Notes under the pieces: generated by a model
What the model saw: the letters and a program-made list of their open reading frames with translations, nothing else
Databases searched by the model: none
What the model was told of the DNA's origin: nothing
Position numbers and translations under genes: made by a program
Source of the DNA: Corynebacterium ammoniagenes DSM 20306
Lineage (GTDB): Bacteria; Actinomycetota; Actinomycetes; Mycobacteriales; Mycobacteriaceae
Direction of reading: 5' to 3'
Assembly: GCF_001941425.1 (NCBI RefSeq)
Contig: NZ_CP009244.1
Location: 62,001-126,000, forward strand
Length of the DNA: 64,000 bases
Shown here: piece after piece, positions 41,866 to 51,421 of the stretch
Numbering within the stretch: the stretch's first letter is position 1
Layout of the letters: every line of letters starts with the position of its first letter

Positions 41866-42021
41866 TTGCTGCGTCCTCTCCCTGACGTTGACAGCACGGC
41901 AGAGCTATTGGTGGTTTTCCTGCAGGGCTCACAAATTACAGCAGTAATGGATCCAGAAGGTTTTAGTACTGAGCGGATCCTCAACCAACTTGAGGCTTAT
42001 TTAACGCTTCTGCGTCGCTAA
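41866..42021 (+). pseudogene. C-terminal fragment of a TetR-type regulator
   Basis: The frame reads STAELLVVFLQGSQITAVMD, then PEGFSTERILNQLEAYLTLL before the stop, like the last ligand-domain helices of TetR proteins. No DNA-binding part. Confidence 0.45.
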
Positions 42022-42084
42022 ACGGATAGACTCGCGCAGTACTCAATCCGTGCGAGCTGAACGCTAATCCAAGAGGAAATTAAT

Positions 42085-43035
42085 ATGCGAAGTATTGAAT
42101 TAGGAACAAGTGGGCAAGAAGTGCCCAATATTATCGCGGGCATGATGCGCATTGGTGATAAGACGGATGTGCAGATTCGCGATCTGTATGCCGCCGCGCG
42201 AGAGGCTGGCGTTAATTACTTCGACCACGCGGATCTTTATGGTTTCAATGTTCCCGAGGGCGGGTATCACTTGTGCGAGCGGAGGTTCGCAGAGGCGTTG
42301 AAGCTATCTTCAGCGGAGCGCGAAGATATTATTGTGCAGTCGAAAACGGGAATCATCGACAAACCATGGGGCTATGACCAGTCCTATGAGCACATTGTTG
42401 CTTCAGCTGAGCGATCGTTGAAAGCCCTGAATATGGACTATTTAGATGTGCTGTTGCTGCACCGCCCGGATGCACTGGTGGAACCAGAAGAAGTAGCACG
42501 CGCATTTGATGAACTTGAGGCAGCTGGGAAGGTACGTGCCTTTGGTGTATCGAACCACACTCCACGTCAGATTGATCTGCTCAAGACTGCCGTGGAGCAG
42601 CCGATTCTGATCAACCAGGTGCAGCTGTCAATTACACATTCTGCTTTGGTTGCGCAGGGCATGACGTCGAATATGACTACTACTGGGGACGCCATCACCC
42701 GCGATGGAGGCGGATTAGTGGACTACGCGCGGATTAATGACATCACGCTGCAGGCCTGGTCACCTCTGCAAAAAGGGAGTGAGCCGGGAATCTTCCTGGG
42801 CTCGCCAGACTATCCGGAACTCAATGCTGAGATTGAGCGTCTCGCTGAGAAATATGGCGTGGAACCCATCGCCGTTGCGTGCGCCTGGATCACGCGTCAT
42901 CCTGCGAACATGCAGGTTGTGCTGGGCACGACGACGCCTTCTCGCATCGTCGATGCCGCAGCGGGTTCAGATATTTCGCTATCCCGCGCTGAGTGGTACA
43001 GCCTTATTCAGGCAGCTGGTCACAAGCTGCCTTAG
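42085..43035 (+). CDS. Aldo/keto reductase
   Basis: NAD(P)H-dependent carbonyl reductase of 316 aa, TIM barrel, YdhF-like. Catalytic Asp and Tyr in FDHADLYG (about 47-53), Lys in QSKTGII, His in LLLHRPDALV; cofactor-binding end GTTTPSRIVDAA. GAGGAAA precedes the ATG. Cytoplasmic. Stands between gene fragments and the copper locus; substrate unknown. Confidence 0.9.
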   Translation: MRSIELGTSGQEVPNIIAGMMRIGDKTDVQIRDLYAAAREAGVNYFDHADLYGFNVPEGGYHLCERRFAEALKLSSAEREDIIVQSKTGIIDKPWGYDQSYEHIVASAERSLKALNMDYLDVLLLHRPDALVEPEEVARAFDELEAAGKVRAFGVSNHTPRQIDLLKTAVEQPILINQVQLSITHSALVAQGMTSNMTTTGDAITRDGGGLVDYARINDITLQAWSPLQKGSEPGIFLGSPDYPELNAEIERLAEKYGVEPIAVACAWITRHPANMQVVLGTTTPSRIVDAAAGSDISLSRAEWYSLIQAAGHKLP

Positions 43036-43044
43036 GCTGATGGG

Positions 43045-43659
43045 TTACTGAGCGGGTTCGATTTCGCTTTCGGTAACCCACTTGTGGTTTTTCATGGTCA
43101 TCTCATCATTATCAATGTCGACCATGTACACCGTTTCCTGCGTGGAGTAATCAATCGTGGCCTCGGCGTCCTTCATCCCGGGCATGTGCTCAGCGGTCAT
43201 CACTGCCTTGGCGCCATCAGCAAGCGGTGCTTCGCCGGGATCCACGAGTTCTTCGTGCACAACCCAACGGTGATCAGTAACTGGAGCATCGCCGTTGGTG
43301 GGGGTGTAACTCACGGAGTAGGTCGTGGTATCAAAGGCTCCGGAGATGGTTGCGGTTGCGCCATCCATGCCGGGCATGTGATCCGCGGTCAAGGTGACCT
43401 CAGTGCCGACTGGGTAGGTCGGGTTTTCTGCTTCCTCAATTCCGGCTGGGGGAGCGCCGCCGTCTTCAGGATGGTCGTGAGCCATGTCTTTGTGCCCTTC
43501 GTCCTCCGTCGCGTTTTCTGAAGTCGCAGCGTTGTCCGAGCTATCGGCACTTTCGGAAGTAGCCGGCGCAGGCTCTGCGGAATCTGAGGCGTCGCTGCAG
43601 GCACTCAAGGTAAGACCAGCGGCGAGCGTGAGAGCGATGAGAGAAGTGGAATGTTTCAT
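43045..43659 (-). CDS. YdhK/DUF1541-type lipoprotein in copper locus
   Basis: 204 residues. Lipobox LTLSAC gives a lipid-anchored extracytoplasmic protein. A Ser/Ala/Asp/Glu-rich linker with a His patch (MAHDHPED) leads to two DUF1541 repeats, each with T-A-D/E-HMPGM (TLTADHMPGMDGA and VMTAEHMPGMKDA). The HMPGM motifs are plausible copper ligands. It lies 57 bp after the copper ATPase on the same strand. Confidence 0.85.
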   Translation of the reverse strand: MKHSTSLIALTLAAGLTLSACSDASDSAEPAPATSESADSSDNAATSENATEDEGHKDMAHDHPEDGGAPPAGIEEAENPTYPVGTEVTLTADHMPGMDGATATISGAFDTTTYSVSYTPTNGDAPVTDHRWVVHEELVDPGEAPLADGAKAVMTAEHMPGMKDAEATIDYSTQETVYMVDIDNDEMTMKNHKWVTESEIEPAQ

Positions 43660-43716
43660 GTGAAACCTTTCTGAGGTTGAGAAAATTATGGTTTAGAAAG
43701 CTTTATCATCAAGCGT

Positions 43717-45813
43717 TTATGGTTGAAGTTTTTCGCTTGAGGTAGCGGGTGCTACATGCGTTGGTTTTAGATCGATCCTCCTTAAAAGTTGGGCATTGAA
43801 GGCCACGATTATGGTCGACAATGACATCAAAATTGCGCCCACCGCTGGCGAGAGAACAAAGCCAATGGGAGCTAGTACACCAGCAGCGAGTGGGACTGCG
43901 AGGATGTTGTAGCCCGATGCCCAGACCAAGTTTTGAACCATCTTGGAGTAGCTGGCCTTGGACAACGTGATCATGGACAACACCGCGCGGGGATCATCGC
44001 TGGCGAGCACAACGCCAGCGGATTCCATGGCTACATCTGTGCCCGCCCCGATAGCGATGCCAATATCGGCCCGTGCCAGGGCAGGCGCGTCATTGACGCC
44101 ATCGCCGACCATGGCCACGTCGAATCCGCGTTTCTGCAGTTCAGTGACTTTAGTGTCTTTGTCCTGCGGTAGAACCTCGGCAAAGACTTCGTCGATACCC
44201 AATTCTTGGGCCACGCTTTCTGCAACTTGAGAAGCATCGCCGGTAATCAGCGCGACTTTCACACCCGCATCTTGCAGTGCGCGGACGGCATCGCGGGATT
44301 CAGGGCGGATGTGATCCTCGACGGCTATGGCCCCAATGACTTCCTTGTTGCGAAGTACGTGCAAGACTCCTGCGCCGCGGGAGGTCCACGTAGAAATCTT
44401 GTCGTGCAGTGAGTCAGGGGAGTCAACGCCAAGCTCGCGCAGCATATTGGGGCCTCCAACCATGATGTTTTCTCCATCGACGGTTGCTTGCACGCCACGA
44501 CCCGCGGCGGTGCGGAAATCCGAGCCAACGCGCGGGCTTTGCGATGCCACTGGGTGCGCGGCTGCAGCAGTGACGATCGCTCGGGCTAGTGGATGCTCAC
44601 TATTAATTTCAGCTGCAGAAGCTAGGGCCAGAACATCTCCCTCCGGCACTTCCGATGCTGCCGCGACACCGGTGACCGCGTGTGCACCTTCGGTTAAGGT
44701 GCCAGTTTTATCAAATAAAACAATATCGATGGAGCGCATGCGTTCAAGGGCAAGCCGGTCCTTGATGAGTAAGCCAGTTTTGGCGGCGCGCTCCGTAGAA
44801 ATGGCAATGACCAGGGGGATGGCCAGGCCCAGGGCATGGGGGCAGGCTATGACCAGCACGGTGACGGTGCGGACAATGGCGTCATCAGGGCTGCCGATGA
44901 TTGTCCAGACGATGGCCGTAATAATGCCAGCGGCCAAGGCAAACCAGAAGAGCAAAGCCGCGGCCCTATCGGCCAGGGCTTGCGCACGGGAAGAAGAATT
45001 TTGTGCTTCGGCAACCATGCGTTGAATACCAGCCAAGGTGGTATCAGCGCCGATCTTTTCCACTCGGACGCGCACGGTGTTATCCGTAGCCACGGTGCCG
45101 GCGATAACTGTTTCGCCACTGTTGCGATATACAGGCTGGGATTCGCCAGTGATCATCGATTCGTCGAATTCGGCGAAACCATCGATGATGGTGCCGTCAG
45201 CAGGCACTCGCGCGCCGGGGCGAACTAGCACGATGTCATCAGCAGTAAGTTCTGAGATGGCTACCGAGTGGATAGCATCGCCGTCAACCTTTTCGGCTTT
45301 CTCTGGAAGGAGGGCAGCTAAGGCATCGAGGGCAGAAGATGCAGAACCTAGGGCCCGCATTTCCATCCAATGGCCCAACAACATGATGACAACCAGCAGG
45401 GCAAGCTCCCACCAGAAGTCGAGTTCAAAACCACCGATGCCCAAAGTGGTAACCCATGAAGCGACAAATGCGACTGTGATCGCCATGGCAATCAGCAGCA
45501 TCATGCCCGGTTGACGCGAGCGAATCTCTGACACGCCACCTTGGAGGAAAGGGCTGCCGCCGTAGAGGAAAATCACGGTTCCTAGAACCGGGGCGACCCA
45601 GGTTGAACCTGAGAATTCCGGCACGGTGTAGCCCAGGAAGGTGGCAAACATGGGGCTGAAGACAATCACCGGGATGGATAGTAGGAGGCTCAGCCAAAAG
45701 CGGTCTTTAAACTTTGTAACGCTGTGACCCGCATGTTCATCATGGTTATGTCCTTCATGGCCTTCATGGCCATCATGGCTTGAGGACTTGTGATCGTGGT
45801 GTGGGGTACTCAT
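43717..45813 (-). CDS. copB: Copper-translocating P-type ATPase, CopB type (resident copy)
   Basis: 698 residues; His-rich front (HHDHKSSSHDGHEGHEGHNH), TGES in MITGESQPVYRN, CPH near residue 324, DKTGTLTEG near 368, GDGVNDAPALARADIG. Aligns along its whole length with 2347-4524, which has a longer His tail. Exports copper or silver. Codon use fits the surrounding less GC-rich genes, so this looks like the resident pump and the other an acquired one. Probably transcribed with the YdhK gene from the operator promoter at 45892-45918. Confidence 0.93.
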   Translation of the reverse strand: MSTPHHDHKSSSHDGHEGHEGHNHDEHAGHSVTKFKDRFWLSLLLSIPVIVFSPMFATFLGYTVPEFSGSTWVAPVLGTVIFLYGGSPFLQGGVSEIRSRQPGMMLLIAMAITVAFVASWVTTLGIGGFELDFWWELALLVVIMLLGHWMEMRALGSASSALDALAALLPEKAEKVDGDAIHSVAISELTADDIVLVRPGARVPADGTIIDGFAEFDESMITGESQPVYRNSGETVIAGTVATDNTVRVRVEKIGADTTLAGIQRMVAEAQNSSSRAQALADRAAALLFWFALAAGIITAIVWTIIGSPDDAIVRTVTVLVIACPHALGLAIPLVIAISTERAAKTGLLIKDRLALERMRSIDIVLFDKTGTLTEGAHAVTGVAAASEVPEGDVLALASAAEINSEHPLARAIVTAAAAHPVASQSPRVGSDFRTAAGRGVQATVDGENIMVGGPNMLRELGVDSPDSLHDKISTWTSRGAGVLHVLRNKEVIGAIAVEDHIRPESRDAVRALQDAGVKVALITGDASQVAESVAQELGIDEVFAEVLPQDKDTKVTELQKRGFDVAMVGDGVNDAPALARADIGIAIGAGTDVAMESAGVVLASDDPRAVLSMITLSKASYSKMVQNLVWASGYNILAVPLAAGVLAPIGFVLSPAVGAILMSLSTIIVAFNAQLLRRIDLKPTHVAPATSSEKLQP

Positions 45814-45891
45814 GTCACTTCTTTTCTCAATTTTTAGGATTCTAGGAAACCGAGATATGGCGGAGATAGATATTTAAGCGCTATGAACAAC

Positions 45892-45918
45892 GGTATACCC
45901 CGACAGGGTATGTTTCAA
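45892..45918 (-). promoter_or_regulatory. CsoR-like operator and promoter of resident copB
   Basis: ATACCCCGACAGGGTAT (45895-45911) is palindromic. On the minus strand TTGAAA (45913-45918) and TATACC (45892-45897) flank it 15 bp apart. It also lies about 60 bp before the divergent cueP, so both could be copper-regulated. Confidence 0.7.
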
Positions 45919-45969
45919 GGAAAGCTAGCTCTTTGTCGGGATAGGAGAAATGGTGCTATTAATTAGCCT

Positions 45970-46584
45970 ATGGAAAATATTCAGGATGGAGCTGGATCGC
46001 AACCAGCTAGCCCCCAGCGCGCTGCGAGAAAAAGCGCATCAATTTTTAGCGCTATCGTCGGTGCTTCTCTCGCTTTAAGTGCTTGTTCATCCTCGGGCAC
46101 GGAGCAGGAAGAAGTACTAAACGCGTACGGCCTAGAAGGGATGGATGCTCGCGAGATTATTGACTATCTGGATCAGCAACCGATCGCTGAACGCCCTACT
46201 GATTTGATGGCTTCAGTAAGAAGCGAAGAATTGATCCTGAGCAATCAGGCGGGAGAAGTGACACTCGCTATGCCTGAGGACCGGAGTTATGTCTCGGTCG
46301 CCCCCTTCGTGTCGCAAACCCATGATTGCTACTATCACAGCCTTACCACCTGCGTGGGAGAGCTGGACAATGAGCCAGTAGAGGTATCAGTTTTTGATGA
46401 GGAAACCGGCACAACGCTTGTCGATGGCCCCGCCACGACCTTCGATAATGGCTTTGCCGGGTTTTGGGTTCCGCGCGGAAGCGCCGGTACCATTACGGTG
46501 AATTACCAGGGATTAGAGGGCACAACGGAATTTGCCACGGGAACAGAAGACGCAACGTGTATCACCGATTTGCGCCTTAGCTAG
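45970..46584 (+). CDS. cueP: CueP-family copper-binding lipoprotein
   Basis: 204 residues. After a polar front, a hydrophobic segment with lipobox LALSACS targets it outside the membrane. The core LMASVRSEELILSNQ, EDRSYVSVAPFV and THDCYYHSLTTCVGE is the CueP signature; the cysteines of C-YYHSLTT-C bind copper. In Salmonella CueP stores periplasmic copper and is made with a copper ATPase; here it is divergent from copB with an operator between. Confidence 0.88.
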   Translation: MENIQDGAGSQPASPQRAARKSASIFSAIVGASLALSACSSSGTEQEEVLNAYGLEGMDAREIIDYLDQQPIAERPTDLMASVRSEELILSNQAGEVTLAMPEDRSYVSVAPFVSQTHDCYYHSLTTCVGELDNEPVEVSVFDEETGTTLVDGPATTFDNGFAGFWVPRGSAGTITVNYQGLEGTTEFATGTEDATCITDLRLS

Positions 46585-46588
46585 GGTG

Positions 46589-47653
46589 TCAAGCCCACAC
46601 TTGTTTTATGGCTGCGGCAAAAGCGTCAATGTCGTTTTCAGTGGTGTCGAAGGAGCACATCCAGCGCACTTCATTGCGCGTGGCATCCCAGTCGTAGAAG
46701 TGGAAGTTTTGGCGCAGTTCATCGGCAATGCCGTCGGGCAGGGTGGCAAAGACCGCATTAGATTCGGTGGCTTGGGTAAATTTCAAGCCCGGTAGGTTGG
46801 CTTCTTCGAGTTTGCTGCGCAGGCGCTTGGCCATCGCGTTGGAATGACGAGCGTTGTTAAGCCACACGTCGCCTTCATATAGGGCGATGATTTGTGCGGA
46901 GATAAAGCGCATTTTGGAAGCTAATTGCATCGATAGTTTGCGCACAAACGGCAACGCCTCCGCGCCACCGACTAGCGCATCGGGGTTTAAAACCACTACG
47001 GCTTCCGCACCCAGTGCGCCATTTTTGGTGCCGCCCAGGCTGAGGACATCTACGCCGGCCTCGGTGGTAAAAGCAGACAGCGGCAGCCCGAGTGTTGCGG
47101 CCGCATTTGAAAGACGCGCGCCATCCATGTGCAGGGCCATGCCGCGAGCGTGCACATGATCCGCTAGCGCCCGAATTTCCTCTGGGGTGTAGCAGGTACC
47201 CATCTCTGTGGTCTGGGTAATGGAAACCACCAGCGGTTGCGCGCGGTGCTCATTGCCAAATCCCCATGCCTCGCGGTTGACTAATTCCGGGGTGAGCTTG
47301 CCGTCCTTGGTTGGCACGGGCAATAACTTGATTGAGCCCATGCGTTCGGGTGCGCCGCCTTCATCGACATTGATGTGCGCAGTCGCAGCACAAATCACCG
47401 CGCCCCAGCGCGGCAACAATGCCTGCAAGCCCACAACGTTTGCGCCAGTTCCGTTAAAAACCGGATACGCGGTGGCGGTGGAGCCAAAATGCTTCACGAT
47501 GACATCGTCAAGCAATGCCGTGTACTCATCCGCCCCATATGCCGCCTGGTGCCCGCCATTAGCTGTCGTCAACGCCGCCAGTACCTCCGGGGCAATGCCC
47601 GAATAATTATCGGAGGCAAAGCTATGCGCGACGGGATCGTGCAGGGGTTTCAC
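46589..47653 (-). CDS. ltaA: Low-specificity L-threonine aldolase
   Basis: PLP enzyme of 354 aa that splits threonine or allo-threonine into glycine and acetaldehyde. FASDNYSGIAPEVL start region, HINVDEGG, MDGARLSNAA with the Asp that holds the PLP ring, and the Schiff-base Lys in SLGGTKNGAL (near 206). CTCCTT-type ribosome site (AAGGAG on the minus strand) precedes the ATG. Convergent with cueP, stops 4 bp apart. A copy of its first 40 bp lies at 48294-48342. Confidence 0.92.
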   Translation of the reverse strand: MKPLHDPVAHSFASDNYSGIAPEVLAALTTANGGHQAAYGADEYTALLDDVIVKHFGSTATAYPVFNGTGANVVGLQALLPRWGAVICAATAHINVDEGGAPERMGSIKLLPVPTKDGKLTPELVNREAWGFGNEHRAQPLVVSITQTTEMGTCYTPEEIRALADHVHARGMALHMDGARLSNAAATLGLPLSAFTTEAGVDVLSLGGTKNGALGAEAVVVLNPDALVGGAEALPFVRKLSMQLASKMRFISAQIIALYEGDVWLNNARHSNAMAKRLRSKLEEANLPGLKFTQATESNAVFATLPDGIADELRQNFHFYDWDATRNEVRWMCSFDTTENDIDAFAAAIKQVWA

Positions 47654-47753
47654 AAAATCTCCTTCAGGAATGCCGGGCTCTGCTAAAAACGGTACACCAC
47701 CGCCCAGTGGTGGCGTCGCGAAGTGTCTAGAGAATCATGTACAGCAAAGCTGG

Positions 47754-48200
47754 TCACAGCGAGAACTTGTGGGGGTCCATGCGGTCATCTGGGAATTGGT
47801 CGAGTGTGAAAGGGGTGAGCATGAACCTGCTAATCCACGGAAGAGGGAACTCCCATACGTAATCCCAGTCATCTTCTCCTTGTTCTGCTTCCTCCCGCGT
47901 TAAGTAGGCCTTCATTGGGATAAAGTCACTGAACTCTGCGGCCAGCGGATCGTTTTGGTCCATGGAGATCTGGCCTGGAATGAATACGGAAGTTGGTGGA
48001 GAGTCGGGATCTACGGTGAATGCGAGAGGCACCTCGGCCGAGATGAGAGGTGTTCCTTTTGCTCGGGCCTTATCTGCCAGGCTACGGACCTCATCTTCTG
48101 TCCACACTGATCCACAAACAACTGTCCACGTACGCGGATCGTTTGGGCTATCGTCCCAGGTCACAGTTCTGCCTCGGTAGATAATAAACATGCTGTTCAT
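47754..48200 (-). CDS. Hypothetical protein
   Basis: 148 residues, not recognised. Soluble, acidic, Pro- and Trp-containing: TWDDSPNDPRTWTVVCGSVW, DKARAKGTPLISAEVPLAF, DWDYVWEFPLPWISRF. No signal or membrane segment. ATG at 48200 follows AAGGAG; the GTG at 48206 overlaps that site and is unlikely. It sits between ltaA and a duplicate of the ltaA 5' end, which suggests insertion as a unit. Confidence 0.65.
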   Translation of the reverse strand: MNSMFIIYRGRTVTWDDSPNDPRTWTVVCGSVWTEDEVRSLADKARAKGTPLISAEVPLAFTVDPDSPPTSVFIPGQISMDQNDPLAAEFSDFIPMKAYLTREEAEQGEDDWDYVWEFPLPWISRFMLTPFTLDQFPDDRMDPHKFSL

Positions 48201-48293
48201 CGGCACTCCTTATGCAGGTCGGGGTTACAGGATCGAATCATGTACTGAACAATTTTCAGAGACGAGGCGTGAGAATGCTTGTGCATAGTCCTT

Positions 48294-48342
48294 TGCAAAG
48301 CTATGCGCGACGGGATCGTGCATGGGTTTCATCATCTCTCCT
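48294..48342 (-). repeat. Duplicate of the threonine aldolase 5' end
   Basis: Minus strand begins ATGAAACCCATGCACGATCC and continues to AGCTTTGC, matching the first codons of ltaA (47621-47665) with few changes. It ends abruptly; no longer frame follows. GAATCATGTAC also occurs on both sides of the hypothetical gene (about 47731 and 48235). Confidence 0.75.
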
Positions 48343-48447
48343 TGAAACAGCGCTACAGTTTCTGCGCGCCGGGTTGTGAAGCACACGGTACACCGAGTGG
48401 GGGAGAGGCCGTTGCCCAGCGAGGTTGAGGTCAGTTAGTGTGGTGAG

Positions 48448-48535
48448 TACAGACACGGGGTGCCGTAGAAAGCGGCTGAGATTACACCCGTTGAACCTGA
48501 TCTAGCTAGGACTGGCGAAGGGATTGTCCGGGATG
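48448..48535 (+). promoter_or_regulatory. TPP riboswitch (THI box) before thiM
   Basis: Conserved core ACACGGGGTGCC (P3 side), GGCTGAGATTACACCCG and AACCTGATCTAGCTAGGAC, then GCGAAGGGA. Thiamine pyrophosphate binding should lower thiM-thiE expression. It ends about 60 bp before the thiM start. Confidence 0.95.
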
Positions 48536-48595
48536 ACACTGGTCGTGCGATCACGAGGGACAATCTGGCTTCGCTCTTGAAGAAAGTTGAACGTG

Positions 48596-49411
48596 ATGAG
48601 CCTTTCCCCCAATGCTGCGTTGCTGGATAAGCTGCGCGCGCACCATCCGCTGGTGCAGTGCATTACAAACTCCGTCGTTCCTAATTTCACCGCTAATGTT
48701 TTATTGGCCATTGGTGCGGCACCAGCCATGACGGATATCGTTGGTGAATCGGGCTCTTTTGCCCGGGTAGCCAGTGGGCTTTTGGTCAATCTGGGCACGC
48801 CGACGCCCGAGCAGCGCGAGGCGATGGAAGAAGCGGTGATTGCCGCTAATGATGCCGCCACGCCCTGGGTTTTGGATCCGGTGGCCATTGGCTTTTTGCC
48901 GATTCGCACGAGGTTGGCACAACAGCTGGCACCACAAAATCCCTTTGCGGTTCGCGGCAATGCTTCAGAGATCTTGGCGCTAGCCGGGGAAGGAGCAGGC
49001 GGCAAGGGCGTGGAGTCGGTTGATTCCACCGATGCTGCCGCGCCCGCGGCCATCGCTTTGGCTCAGCGTTTGCGCACCGTCGTTGCGGTGTCTGGTCCCG
49101 AGGACCTCATTACTGATGGTCAGCGGATCATTCGCGTGGGCAATGGTGATGAGTTGTTGACCAAGGTCACCGGCGGTGGGTGCGCATTGGGTGCGTTGAT
49201 TGCGGCTTTTGCCGCAGTGCGCGGTGACTACGCCCCGGTAGAGGCAGTTACGGCAGCGCATTGCGTCTATGACATCGCCGCCGAAAAGGCCGCCGCGCAG
49301 GCTGCCGGCCCAGGTTCCTTCGCAGTTTCGCTTATCGATGCCCTATCCACCCTCACCGCTGCCGATATCACCACTGCGGAAAAAATCCGCGAAGAAAAGG
49401 TGCAGGCATGA
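48596..49411 (+). CDS. thiM: Hydroxyethylthiazole kinase ThiM
   Basis: Salvage kinase of 271 aa phosphorylating the thiazole alcohol. [27 protein letters not shown], the anion-hole PVAIGF and catalytic [11 protein letters not shown] (Cys) are present. ATG 48596 chosen, after AAGAAAG; an in-frame TTG at 48587 is possible. Overlaps thiE (ATGA) and is under the TPP riboswitch. Confidence 0.93.
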   Translation: MSLSPNAALLDKLRAHHPLVQCITNSVVPNFTANVLLAIGAAPAMTDIVGESGSFARVASGLLVNLGTPTPEQREAMEEAVIAANDAATPWVLDPVAIGFLPIRTRLAQQLAPQNPFAVRGNASEILALAGEGAGGKGVESVDSTDAAAPAAIALAQRLRTVVAVSGPEDLITDGQRIIRVGNGDELLTKVTGGGCALGALIAAFAAVRGDYAPVEAVTAAHCVYDIAAEKAAAQAAGPGSFAVSLIDALSTLTAADITTAEKIREEKVQA

Positions 49412-50064
49412 ACGAATTGCACGATTACGGGATTTACTTCATCACGGACCGCGAGTTATGCGGGGAGCGTGGGGTGAAAGAAACGGTGCGCGCTGCTGTC
49501 GATGGCGGGGTGCGCACAGTGCAGTTGCGCGATAAGCATTCCAGCTTTGACCAGCAGCTTCAACAGCTCGAAGAGCTTGCAGAAGTAATCGACGGTCGGG
49601 CAGCGTTGGTGATCAATGACCGCGTCGATGTCGCCGTTGAAGCTTATCGACGCGGGATTGCCATCGACGGTGTGCACGTCGGACAAGGTGACGCCGCAGT
49701 GGTACAAGCCCGCGAAGAACTAGGTCCTGATGCCATCGTGGGGCTGACGGCTAATACCGAAGAACACTTGCAGGCCGTGGCCGCATTACCGGAAGGCACC
49801 GTGGATTATCTCGGCGTTGGTGTTATCCGGCCAACGTCTACCAAACCAGACCACCCGCCGGCCTTGGGCATTGACGGTTTTCGCCACCTAAATTCCGTCT
49901 CACCTGTGCCGACTGTAGCCATTGGCGGCGTGCGCGAAGAAGATATCAGTCCTCTTCGCGCCGCGGGTGCTGCGGGCATTTGCTTTGTCTCTGCCCTTTG
50001 CGCCGCCCCAGACGCCGAAGCAACCGCTCGCCGCTTTGTTGCGCAGTGGCACGGTGCTAGCTAG
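49408..50064 (+). CDS. thiE: Thiamine-phosphate synthase ThiE
   Basis: 218 residues, TIM barrel. Joins HMP-PP and thiazole phosphate. [29 protein letters not shown] (pyrophosphate/Mg binding), [24 protein letters not shown] and VAIGGV are signatures; many ThiE have GPxxxTxTK where this has RPTSTK. Its stop overlaps the tenA stop on the other strand by 3-4 bp. Confidence 0.93.
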   Translation: MNELHDYGIYFITDRELCGERGVKETVRAAVDGGVRTVQLRDKHSSFDQQLQQLEELAEVIDGRAALVINDRVDVAVEAYRRGIAIDGVHVGQGDAAVVQAREELGPDAIVGLTANTEEHLQAVAALPEGTVDYLGVGVIRPTSTKPDHPPALGIDGFRHLNSVSPVPTVAIGGVREEDISPLRAAGAAGICFVSALCAAPDAEATARRFVAQWHGAS

Positions 50065-50726
50065 AGCTTCTCCACCGAATCAATCGCTTGCTGCCAGAAG
50101 GCTGCCTCCAGGCGGGTTGCGGTGCGGAAGATGTCCACGAGCTCGTCAAAACGCTGGGCGGATACACCGCCGGTGGTAAGCGCCGTGATGCGCGTGGTGG
50201 CAGCCTGGGCGGATTCTTGAAACTCTGCACCGGCGTATTCACTGATCCACTCCGCATACGGGTGCTCTTCATGGGAAAGACGTGCGGGGGCGAGAGCCGC
50301 ACCGATTTCGGCATAGCCAATGGTGCATGGCGATAGCGCTACGTGTAAGTCGAGGAGATCGCCCGACATGCCGGCATCCAAGACGTAGCGAGTATAAGCC
50401 ACCGTCGTGCGCTTTTCTGGCGCGGCGAGCAGCTCGTCTTCGGCAATGCCCCACTGCGCGGTCAAACGCTTGTGCAGTTCTGTTTCGTGCAAAATCGCCT
50501 GCACTGCTTGGGTGGCGCTTGTAATATCCGCGAGAGTGCGGCTTTTGTATGCTGCCAGGGCATTTGCGCGCGCAAATTGCACCAGGAAGTGGTAATCCTG
50601 CACCAAATAATCCTGAAATACTTCCAGTGGCAACGTGCCCTCACCCAGCTGTTTTACAAATTCATGCTCCGTAAAATCCGTCCATTCCGAACCAATGGCC
50701 GCTTTTAGATCATCAAAAATAGACAT
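50061..50726 (-). CDS. tenA: Aminopyrimidine aminohydrolase TenA (Cys type)
   Basis: 221 residues, all-helical. Salvages thiamine pyrimidine by hydrolysing aminopyrimidine breakdown products. FVKQLGEGTLPLEVFQDYLV, QDYHFL, the catalytic Cys in ALSPCTIGYAEIG (near 135) and HPYAEWISEYAG. AAGGAG lies before the ATG 50726. Third gene after thiD and a second TenA-like gene. Confidence 0.92.
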   Translation of the reverse strand: MSIFDDLKAAIGSEWTDFTEHEFVKQLGEGTLPLEVFQDYLVQDYHFLVQFARANALAAYKSRTLADITSATQAVQAILHETELHKRLTAQWGIAEDELLAAPEKRTTVAYTRYVLDAGMSGDLLDLHVALSPCTIGYAEIGAALAPARLSHEEHPYAEWISEYAGAEFQESAQAATTRITALTTGGVSAQRFDELVDIFRTATRLEAAFWQQAIDSVEKL

Positions 50727-50743
50727 GTGTGTTCTCCTTGAAA

Positions 50744-51421
50744 TCACAGTGAAAGAGGGTGGGTGTAGCTGGCATCAAAAAATGCCAATTCAATATCAAC
50801 GGCTCGCCGGAAGAAATCTGCCGCGATATCAGCGTGCGCTGGGCCAACGCGGTCCATCTCGGCGCGTAAAAAGGCAATGCGCTCGTGGAACTCGGGGAAA
50901 TCATGCAGGCGAATCCATTCCGCATAAACAAAATTCTCCGGCTTTGCTCGCGCAGCGCCATCTACTTCTCGGGTAGCCCAGTCGAGGTAGAGCCATTCAG
51001 CAACGAGCAACACCGCGATAATCGCCGCATACTCGCGCGTGCCAGCCGCCTCGCGCATGAGCGCAATAAACGCCGTGGTCGGCTCCGTATTCGGGATTTC
51101 TTCCCGTTGTTCCTCAGTGACCCCGAGCGCGGCAAAGGCATCTAGGAAATAGGTATTTTCATCGCCGGCAATCTCGCCGATAAACTGCGAAATCCGCAGG
51201 CGTGGCTCCAGAGAATCAGCGCTGGCCACAGCGGATCCCAAAAGCATCAAGAAGCTATCGAGGAAGCGATAGTCTTGCACCAGGTAGCCGGCCATGACTG
51301 GGTCGGCGATGGTGGCATCGAAAAGCTCGTGCACAAACCGATGGCCAACGGCCTTTTCCCATGTGTCGTGGTTTTGCTGGCGCAGCTGGTCGCTAAAACG
51401 GGGCGTGGAGGTATCAGTCAT
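50744..51421 (-). CDS. TenA-like protein lacking the catalytic cysteine (TenA_E type)
   Basis: 225 residues. FVHELFDATIADPVMAGYLV and QDYRFLDSFLMLLG match TenA, but the usual Cys region reads AIIAVLLVAEWLYLDWA, as in TenA_E proteins that use glutamate, described for a different step of pyrimidine salvage in other organisms. Its ATG overlaps the thiD stop. It may act upstream of the neighbouring Cys-type TenA on the same degradation products. Confidence 0.82.
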   Translation of the reverse strand: MTDTSTPRFSDQLRQQNHDTWEKAVGHRFVHELFDATIADPVMAGYLVQDYRFLDSFLMLLGSAVASADSLEPRLRISQFIGEIAGDENTYFLDAFAALGVTEEQREEIPNTEPTTAFIALMREAAGTREYAAIIAVLLVAEWLYLDWATREVDGAARAKPENFVYAEWIRLHDFPEFHERIAFLRAEMDRVGPAHADIAADFFRRAVDIELAFFDASYTHPLSL

